Positions 57,962 through 64,000 of a stretch of 64,000 nucleotides of DNA are shown piece by piece. How positions within the stretch are numbered: position 1 is the first letter of the stretch; every line of letters starts with the position of its first letter. Under the pieces are notes generated by a model. It did no database searches. It had not been told where the DNA came from and saw only the letters and a list, made by a program, of their open reading frames with translations. A program made the position numbers and the translations under genes. The DNA lies in NCBI RefSeq assembly GCF_018343795.1, contig NZ_CP074346.1, positions 2,046,001 through 2,110,000 of the forward strand. The letters run 5' to 3'. The stretch comes from Phocoenobacter atlanticus subsp. cyclopteri (GTDB lineage Bacteria > Pseudomonadota > Gammaproteobacteria > Enterobacterales > Pasteurellaceae).

Positions 57962-58392
57962 ATGAAATTATTAAGAGCATTCTTAATCGCTTTAGATGCT
58001 CATAAAGGGCAGTTTGATAAAGCTGGAAAACCATATATAACCCATCCAATTAGGGTAATGTTTGGGGTTAAAGGATACAAAAAAAGATTGTTGCATTGTT
58101 ACACGATGTTGTTGAAGACAGTGATTATACTTTGACGAATTTAGAAAACTATTTTGATAAAGACATTATAAAAGCCATCGATCTTGTCACTAAAAAAGAG
58201 GCTCAAGAGTACAGTGAATACCTTTCACAACTTAAAGAAAATGAAATGTCAAAAGCGGTAAAACTCAGTGATTTAAGGGATAATATGAATCTTAAACGAA
58301 TTAAAAATATTACTCAAAAAGATTTAAACCGTTTAGAAAAATACAAAAAAGCGACAGCATATCTAGAGGGAAAAACAGCCACCCCACCTTAA
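57962..58392 (+). pseudogene. HD-domain (RelA/SpoT hydrolase-like) protein, frameshifted
   Basis: The first frame reads MKLLRAFLIALDAHKGQFDK and KPYITHPIRVMFG, the second continues KKIVALLHDVVEDSDYTLTN to EGKTATPP. A frameshift lies in the AAAAAAAG run near 58079-58087. His in THPIRV and HD in LLHDVVED are the HD metal residues. Such small HD proteins are ppGpp hydrolase-like or relatives. With the frame repaired it is about 143 residues. Six A/T-rich codons near the break make slippage or base error possible. Confidence 0.82.
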
Positions 58393-58490
58393 GGAGTCCG
58401 TATTTGGCACACGATTTCCAATTAACGAACTTTTTACATTAAATTTGCAAAAAATAGTTTACATCATACCGCTATGATAACTACCCTGTA

Positions 58491-58847
58491 TTAAAAAAAT
58501 AAAATAATTACCCAAACAATTCCACAGGTGACCATTGCCATAAACACAGCAGCGGATCCCATATCTTTAGCTCGTCCTGATAGTTCGTGATACTCTTTGC
58601 CAACACGATCAACGATTGCTTCTAAACCACTATTGAGCAATTCAATCACAAAAACCATTAATACTGAAGCAACAAGTAATGCAATTTCTATATTTGTATT
58701 ACCTAAAATAAATGCTAAGGGAAACATTATAAGTGCAGCGCCTATTTCGTGGCGAAATCCCGCTTCATATTTAAATGCAGCTTTTAAACCTTGAATAGAG
58801 TAGCCAGCAGCTTTAAGAAAATGAGTTAATCCAGTATATTTTTGCAT
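58491..58847 (-). CDS. dgkA: Diacylglycerol kinase
   Basis: A 118-residue integral membrane kinase with three membrane helices. RHEIGAALIMFPLA and IELLNSGLEAIVDRVGKEYH carry the conserved Glu and the catalytic segment. It returns diacylglycerol to phospholipid synthesis in the inner membrane. The promoter is at 58887-58915. Confidence 0.95.
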   Translation of the reverse strand: MQKYTGLTHFLKAAGYSIQGLKAAFKYEAGFRHEIGAALIMFPLAFILGNTNIEIALLVASVLMVFVIELLNSGLEAIVDRVGKEYHELSGRAKDMGSAAVFMAMVTCGIVWVIILFF

Positions 58848-58886
58848 AATTATCCTTAAGTTTGTTGCTAATGAGTAAAAAATGCT

Positions 58887-58915
58887 ATTATAGTCTATTC
58901 AATAATGGTAGCCAA
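58887..58915 (-). promoter_or_regulatory. Promoter of dgkA
   Basis: Minus-strand TTGGCT (58910-58915), 17 bases, TATAAT (58887-58892). The remaining spacer to accB (58916-59163) is AT-rich with no gene seen. Confidence 0.6.
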
Positions 58916-59163
58916 ATACAAATAAGTTTTACTAAAATAAAGTGGTATGATCTTTATAAAAATTTGCAAAATTTTTATAAAAAATTGCCTTAATTAGGAG
59001 AAACTGCTACGATCAGTTACGAAATAGTGGTAATTTCGGTTAAACTAGGGTAATTTCAGGTAACCTTAAGAAACTTTATTTTACACCTCCATTTCTCCTT
59101 AATTTTTATTAATATGAAGTGGTGTTTTTTATTTTCAATTTAACTTAAACGGATCTCATTATA

Positions 59164-59628
59164 ATGGATATTCGCAAAATCAAAAAACTTATAGAGCTTG
59201 TCGAAGCATCAGGTATTACAGAATTAGAAGTATCTGAAGAAGATGGTTCAGTACGTATTAGTCGTGGTGTTGCACAAGCTATATCACAACCTCAGCAATA
59301 TATTAATACTCAAACAATTGAAGTTCCTACGGAAAAAACGGAGATATCTCAAGAGAGTACGATAACAGGAGTTCAAACAGAACAAATTATATCTGGTCAT
59401 ACTGTTGCGTCTCCGATGGTAGGGACTTTCTATCGTAGCCCAAGCCCCGAGGCTCAGCCATTTATAGAGATTGGGCAAAATGTTAATGTGGGTGATGCAC
59501 TTTGTATTGTAGAAGCAATGAAAATGATGAATAAAATCGAATCAGATAAAGCAGGTATAGTAAAAGCTATTTTAGTAAACGACGGTGATGCCGTTGAATT
59601 TGATCAACCTCTTATTGTTATTGAATAA
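59164..59628 (+). CDS. accB: Biotin carboxyl carrier protein
   Basis: A 154-residue BCCP of acetyl-CoA carboxylase. N-terminal [20 protein letters not shown], a Thr/Gln/Glu linker and the C-terminal biotinyl domain with [13 protein letters not shown], in which the first Lys after AM is biotinylated. First gene of accBC. Confidence 0.97.
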   Translation: MDIRKIKKLIELVEASGITELEVSEEDGSVRISRGVAQAISQPQQYINTQTIEVPTEKTEISQESTITGVQTEQIISGHTVASPMVGTFYRSPSPEAQPFIEIGQNVNVGDALCIVEAMKMMNKIESDKAGIVKAILVNDGDAVEFDQPLIVIE

Positions 59629-59644
59629 TCATTAGGATATACAA

Positions 59645-60988
59645 ATGTTAAAAAAAGTTGTTATTGCTAATCGTGGTGAAATTGCATTGCGTATTTTACG
59701 AGCATGTAAAGAATTAGATATTCAAACGGTTGCCGTACACTCTACAGCAGATAGAGAATTAAAGCACGTACGTCTGGCTGATGAAACGATTTGTATTGGT
59801 CCTGCATCATCTGTAAAAAGCTATTTAAATATCCCTGCTATTATTGCCGCCGCTGAAGTAACAGGAGCAGATGCCATTCACCCAGGTTATGGGTTTTTAT
59901 CTGAAAATGCAGACTTTGCAGAGCAAGTGGAACGTTCAGGTTTCTCCTTTATAGGACCGTCTGCAGATGTTATTCGTTTAATGGGAGATAAAGTATCAGC
60001 GATTAGATCGATGAAAAAGGCGGGCATTCCTTGTGTGCCTGGTTCTAATGGTTCGGTCGGTGATAATATTGTTAAAAATAAGCAAATAGCTAACGAGATA
60101 GGTTATCCTATTATTATTAAAGCCTCTGGTGGAGGTGGTGGTCGAGGAATGCGAGTTGTACGCAACGAAGAGCATTTAGCTGAATCCATTGCAATGACAA
60201 AATCAGAAGCCAAATCCGCTTTTAATAATGATATGGTTTATATGGAAAAATATCTTGAGAACCCTCGTCATATTGAAGTACAGGTATTAGCTGATACGCA
60301 CGGTAATGCTATTTATTTAGCTGAGCGTGATTGTTCAATGCAGCGTCGCCATCAAAAAGTATTGGAAGAAGCTCCCGCACCAGGGATTTCAGAGGAACTG
60401 CGTCGATTTATTGGTGAGCGTTGTGCAAATGCTTGTCTTGAAATTGGTTATCGTGGTGCTGGAACATTTGAGTTTCTATATGAAAATGGTGAGTTTTATT
60501 TCATTGAGATGAACACCAGAATTCAAGTAGAACACCCTGTCACTGAAATGATTACAGGTATTGACCTAGTAAAAGAGCAGTTACGCATTGCTTCAGGCTT
60601 ACCTTTATCCGTTACTCAAGAGCAAGTTAAAGTAAGAGGTCATTCTATTGAGTGCAGAATTAATGCTGAAGATCCAAGTAGTTTTTTACCATCACCGGGG
60701 AAAATTACGCGTCTTCACGTACCTGGTGGATTAGGTGTTCGCTGGGATTCCTACATTTATGCTAATTATACTGTTCCTCCTTATTATGACTCAATGATTG
60801 CAAAACTTATTACTTATGGCGAAACAAGAGACATTGCTATTCGTAGAATGAAAATTGCACTTTCAGAAACTATTATTAATGGAATAAAGACGAATATTCC
60901 ATTACACCAAAACATATTAAGTGATAAAAACTTTCTTCGAGGCGGAATGAACATCCATTACCTTGAAGAAAAGCTTGGAATTAAATAA
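59645..60988 (+). CDS. accC: Biotin carboxylase
   Basis: A 447-residue biotin carboxylase that forms carboxybiotin on AccB with ATP and bicarbonate, the first step of fatty acid synthesis. N-terminal [20 protein letters not shown]-grasp loop [30 protein letters not shown] and [20 protein letters not shown]. Sixteen bases after accB, in the same operon. Confidence 0.97.
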   Translation: MLKKVVIANRGEIALRILRACKELDIQTVAVHSTADRELKHVRLADETICIGPASSVKSYLNIPAIIAAAEVTGADAIHPGYGFLSENADFAEQVERSGFSFIGPSADVIRLMGDKVSAIRSMKKAGIPCVPGSNGSVGDNIVKNKQIANEIGYPIIIKASGGGGGRGMRVVRNEEHLAESIAMTKSEAKSAFNNDMVYMEKYLENPRHIEVQVLADTHGNAIYLAERDCSMQRRHQKVLEEAPAPGISEELRRFIGERCANACLEIGYRGAGTFEFLYENGEFYFIEMNTRIQVEHPVTEMITGIDLVKEQLRIASGLPLSVTQEQVKVRGHSIECRINAEDPSSFLPSPGKITRLHVPGGLGVRWDSYIYANYTVPPYYDSMIAKLITYGETRDIAIRRMKIALSETIINGIKTNIPLHQNILSDKNFLRGGMNIHYLEEKLGIK

Positions 60989-61050
60989 TTATTCAAATGT
61001 TTTTGTCAATAAAAAGCTCTATTTTCCTTTCAGAGCGACAGGGAAACCGT

Positions 61051-61083
61051 AAACTTTTACCTATTGATTTTTAAAAATTAATA
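61051..61083 (+). repeat. Dispersed repeat, left inverted copy
   Basis: AAACTTTTACCTATTGATTT and the next 13 bases match the reverse complement of 62672-62706 almost perfectly and 1988-2021 with few changes. The pair 61051/62672 encloses the IS30 element. Confidence 0.75.
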
Positions 61084-61329
61084 GCAATAGTGTTCCAAAA
61101 GAATCCAAAAACATAAATTATCTTTCACCCTAGCTCTCCTCCGCAAGCAGAGGAGGGCATTTGTGTGTTGTACAGGGGGCTAATTCACACGCTACGTTTC
61201 TATAAATTTACTTAAAACTCAGTGTGTTATTAAAATACCCAAAGGTGTGAATAATGAGTTTTTAGTATGCTCTTGCCCTGTTCAGATCGAATTAGTTTTG
61301 TAAGTAATAGGCTGATGTGTATTGTGCAG

Positions 61330-61408
61330 CAGGGTAAATTAGTCAATGTAGTTTGTACATATTCCCCGTTGCTCAATATAACAATCCCCACAAAATATTA
61401 TTAGCTTA
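61330..61408 (+). repeat. Dispersed repeat interrupted by IS30, left part
   Basis: Matches 33290-33370 (CCGTTGCTC, CACAAAA-ATTATTAG). It continues after the IS at 62472-62581 (TAGATCAAAT, GACAGGG...CTCTGTC, ATACATCAATGGG). The rest of 60989-61329 holds a CTCCTC/GAGGAG hairpin near 61137-61160 and no gene. Confidence 0.7.
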
Positions 61409-62471
61409 GATTCAAAAACGAAGTGCAACGTTTGAAAAATAGTAATTGAAATGTAAGATGTGCAGTGTTGCACTTCGATTTTCAACTACCACATATCAAA
61501 ACGTTATGAAACACTACAAACATCTTACACAAGAACAAAGATATCAAATTTCTGCTCTAATGAAAACAGGAATCTCAAAAAGTGAAATTTCTCGAATCAT
61601 TGGCGTTCACAAAGCAACGATATACCGTGAACTAAAACGTAATACTGGACAACGAGGTTACCGCCCTAAACAAGCAAATAACCTCGCTGTCTCTAGAAAA
61701 GCAAATAATGCTCAAACAATTAGTGATTTTGGCTGGGCATATATAGAGGAGTTATTATCAAGGAAATACTCTCCTGAACAAATTACAGGGAGACTACGTT
61801 TTCTTGGGTGGACTAATGTGCCTAGTCACGAAAGAATCTATCAATATATTTATGCGGATAAACAAGCAGGAGGAAAGCTGTATCAGCACCTACGTTGTCA
61901 GAAAACCTACAGAAAACGAGGTTACGCTAATCAAGATAGACGTGGTCAAATAGCAAATAGAATTGATATTACAGAACGTCCTGCTTCTGTTGATAATAGA
62001 GAACGCTTAGGGGATTATGAAGGTGATACCGTTGTAGGTAAACATCATCGTGGAGTGCTAGTTACCTTGGTTGATAGGGTAAGTCGAGAAACTAAAATAA
62101 AATGTTTACCTAACCGTAAGGCTGAACGAGTTAAAGAAGCTTGTATTGAAATGCTTTTAGGTGAAAATCCATTAAGTATTACCTTTGATAATGGTAAAGA
62201 GTTTGCACAACACGAAGAGATTGCAAAGTCATTAAAGACAACGATTTATTTTGCAAAACCATATCACTCTTGGGAGCGTGGAACAAATGAAAATACGAAT
62301 GGGCTTATTCGGCAATTTTTACCAAAATCAGCCACTTTAGATAAAGTAACTGATGATGAGATTAAAGCTATTGAAGATAATTTAAACAATAGACCAAGAA
62401 AAGTATTAGGCTATCAAACACCTCTTGAGGTAAAATCTAGATTTGGGTGCGTTGCACTTCAAACTTGAATC
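61409..62471 (+). mobile_element. IS30-family insertion sequence
   Basis: 1063 bases with 22-base imperfect inverted repeats: 61409-61430 (GATTCAA...GAAGTGCAACG) and 62450-62471 (complement GATTCAA...GAAGTGCAACG), 18 of 22 equal. Inserted in the dispersed repeat that is whole at 33290. A clear target duplication is not seen. Confidence 0.88.
61506..62468 (+). CDS. IS30-family transposase
   Basis: A 320-residue intact transposase. Start at ATG 61506 (MKHYKHLTQEQRYQISALMK). Helix-turn-helix KSEISRIIGVHKATIYRELKR, and DDE residues in GDYEGDTVVGKHH, ITFDNGKEFAQHE and HSWERGTNENTNGLIRQ. The stop lies inside the right inverted repeat. It looks active. Confidence 0.92.
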   Translation: MKHYKHLTQEQRYQISALMKTGISKSEISRIIGVHKATIYRELKRNTGQRGYRPKQANNLAVSRKANNAQTISDFGWAYIEELLSRKYSPEQITGRLRFLGWTNVPSHERIYQYIYADKQAGGKLYQHLRCQKTYRKRGYANQDRRGQIANRIDITERPASVDNRERLGDYEGDTVVGKHHRGVLVTLVDRVSRETKIKCLPNRKAERVKEACIEMLLGENPLSITFDNGKEFAQHEEIAKSLKTTIYFAKPYHSWERGTNENTNGLIRQFLPKSATLDKVTDDEIKAIEDNLNNRPRKVLGYQTPLEVKSRFGCVALQT

Positions 62472-62671
62472 CGCCTAGGAATAAATGTAGCAGATAGATC
62501 AAATCAAAAATTTACAAATTTAATATTTTATATATAGACAGGGTATGCTCTGTCTATATAACATTCTTATACATCAATGGGTTATTTAAAAATTAATAAA
62601 ATATAACGGTCACATCCAGTTCAACATGTACCCTTTTTATGCTTATTTTTTTAATAGTATCTACATAATAA

Positions 62672-62706
62672 TTATTAATTTCTAAAAATCAATAGGTAAA
62701 AGTTTG
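62672..62706 (-). repeat. Dispersed repeat, right inverted copy
   Basis: Reverse complement of the copy at 61051-61083, with one change in the matching 33 bases. It is followed by the ompA promoter. Confidence 0.75.
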
Positions 62707-62747
62707 TTGTTGCCCTGGGCTGTATAGTTATTTCAATTGTAAACAAT

Positions 62748-62775
62748 TTGATAAAAATATTTTTTATTGTATAAT
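62748..62775 (+). promoter_or_regulatory. Promoter of ompA
   Basis: TTGATA (62748-62753), 16 bases, TATAAT (62770-62775). This gives a leader of about 105 bases before ompA. Confidence 0.65.
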
Positions 62776-62887
62776 GAAAGCCGTGTTTTGTTTATAATGT
62801 GTAGTGTGCAGTATAATAAAGATAACTAAGGAATTTTTATAATAAAATAAAAATCCGCAATATTTTAGTTTTTAAAAGGAAAACAAT

Positions 62888-63958
62888 ATGAAAAAATCAG
62901 TAATTGCATTAGCTATTTCTAGCTTAGCATTAGCAAGCGTTGCTCAAGCAGCTCCACAAGAAAATACTTTCTATGTGGGTGCAAAAGCAGGTTGGTCATC
63001 ATTTCATGATGGTTTAAACCAATTAGATGTGCCACCTAATGGTATTCACAAAAACTCAGTAGCCTATGGTGTTTTTGGTGGCTATCAAATTTTTAATAAT
63101 GGTAAATTTGGTTTAGCGACTGAATTAGCATACGATGATTTTGGTTCTGCAAAATTACGTAACACTAAAGGAAATAAAACTGAAAGTGTTGCAAAAATTA
63201 AAAACCGTGGTCCTGTTTTAAGCTTAAAAGGTAGCTATCAGGTTCTTAACGGTTTAGATGTTTATGGTCGTGTTGGTGCTGCATTAGTACGTACAGACTA
63301 TAACTTTAAAGATAACCTGTTTATGGGCAAAGCTCAACCAAGTCAACGCTCAAACCGAGTTTCAGCAGTATTTGCTACTGGTTTAGAATATAGCTTACCT
63401 TCATTACCACAGTTAGCGACTCGTTTAGAATATCAATGGGTTAACAATGTTGGTAAATTAAAAGATGGTGACGGTAGCCGTATAGATTTCCGTCCAGATA
63501 TCGGTTCAGTTAGCTTAGGTATTTCTTACCGTTTTGGTCAAGTTCAAGCACCTAAAGTGGTAACTAAAAACTTTGCATTTAGCTCAGATGTATTGTTTGC
63601 ATTTAGTAAAGCAAGCTTAAAACCTGCAGCAACTGAAGTGTTAGATTCAGCAAATGCTGAAATCAATGCATTAGGTTTAGAAACTCCAGCAGTTAAAGTA
63701 AGTGGTTATGCTGACCGTATTGGTTCTGAAAAATCTAATATGCATTTATCACAACGTCGTGCTGAAACAGTAGCAAACTACTTAGTATCTAAAGGTGTTC
63801 AACCTGCAAATATTACAGCAGTTGGTTATGGTGAAACAAACCCAGCAACTGGTAATACTTGTGATAAAGTAAAAGGTCGTAAAGCATTAATTTCTTGTTT
63901 AGCACCTGATCGTCGTGTTGAAGTTCGAGTTCAAGGCGTTAAAAAAATTACTATGTAA
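62888..63958 (+). CDS. ompA: OmpA/P5-like outer membrane protein
   Basis: A 356-residue major outer membrane protein. Signal peptide of 21 residues ending VAQAA or so, before PQENTFYVGAKAG. Eight-strand barrel to about residue 215, then an OmpA peptidoglycan-binding domain (FAFSSDVLFAFSKASLK, SGYADRIGSEKSNMHLSQRR, GYGETNPATGNTC) with a terminal disulfide pair. The barrel loops vary between strains. AAAGGAAA precedes ATG. Confidence 0.96.
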   Translation: MKKSVIALAISSLALASVAQAAPQENTFYVGAKAGWSSFHDGLNQLDVPPNGIHKNSVAYGVFGGYQIFNNGKFGLATELAYDDFGSAKLRNTKGNKTESVAKIKNRGPVLSLKGSYQVLNGLDVYGRVGAALVRTDYNFKDNLFMGKAQPSQRSNRVSAVFATGLEYSLPSLPQLATRLEYQWVNNVGKLKDGDGSRIDFRPDIGSVSLGISYRFGQVQAPKVVTKNFAFSSDVLFAFSKASLKPAATEVLDSANAEINALGLETPAVKVSGYADRIGSEKSNMHLSQRRAETVANYLVSKGVQPANITAVGYGETNPATGNTCDKVKGRKALISCLAPDRRVEVRVQGVKKITM

Positions 63959-63983
63959 TTAGTATTTTTAAGAATAACAAAAA

Positions 63984-64000
63984 AGCCCATATTAGTGGGC
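63984..64000 (+). terminator. Terminator after ompA, cut by window end
   Basis: GCCCA and TGGGC form a stem over 6 bases at the very end; the T tract would lie outside. Confidence 0.55.

Overview
The window comes from an AT-rich gammaproteobacterium of the family Pasteurellaceae. The evidence is the housekeeping gene set and order (rpsP-rimM-trmD-rplS, rpmB-rpmG, coaBC-dut-slmA, crp, comM, accBC, an OmpA/P5 porin), a Mu/FluMu-like prophage, a tad pilus gene, competence-type CRP-S sites and 9-base uptake sequences. I found five uptake sequences of the ACAAGCGGT type and only one AAGTGCGGT, and that one is inside an IS. This points to the Actinobacillus/Mannheimia/Gallibacterium-like side of the family rather than to Haemophilus influenzae; the species is not determined.

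Layout. 1-2.8 kb: end of a TadG-like gene, a repeat-rich spacer and an exported hypothetical protein. 2.85-4.1 kb: decayed IS256-family element. 4.2-10.04 kb: a type II-C CRISPR-Cas locus with a 16-repeat array, cas2, cas1, cas9 and a tracrRNA. cas9 is interrupted by one in-frame TAA. 10.05-11.1 kb: a first copy of a YchJ-like gene and a truncated ISAs1. 11.1-29.8 kb: the late (head, tail, fibre, DNA modification) half of a Mu-like prophage without transposase, repressor, lysis, terminase or portal genes. 29.8-31.0 kb: a structured RNA candidate and a small YadA-type adhesin. 31.05 kb: a second copy of ychJ beside prfA. 31.5-43.9 kb: housekeeping genes. 44.1-47.0 kb: a three-gene accessory cassette (sce7726-like nuclease fold, sce7725-like, RES-domain protein) flanked by 50-base direct repeats that carry a competence CRP-S site. 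47.2-48.5 kb: two decayed genes (EamA transporter, NUDIX). 48.6-52.2 kb: ubiF, then a phase-variable autotransporter with an (AAAC)19 tract, out of frame as sequenced, followed by a duplicated ubiF tail. 52.3-61.0 kb: fklB, dapD, small genes, tRNA-Ser, accBC. 61.4-62.5 kb: an IS30 element inserted in a dispersed repeat. 62.9 kb: ompA.

How the parts relate. crp lies in the window, and CRP-S-type sites sit upstream of radC and comM, which fits a competence regulon. The prophage keeps morphogenesis operons with translational coupling, a G/GT-type frameshift gene, a Com-like regulator upstream of an adenine methylase, and two copies of a 23-base element in intergenic gaps that may be late promoters. 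Several genes are broken by a single change (cas9, gpI, NUDIX, HD domain gene, autotransporter register), so the region is either decaying or partly affected by base-level sequence error. The best candidates for something not well described are the sce7726-sce7725-RES cassette and the phase-variable HAF-like autotransporter.
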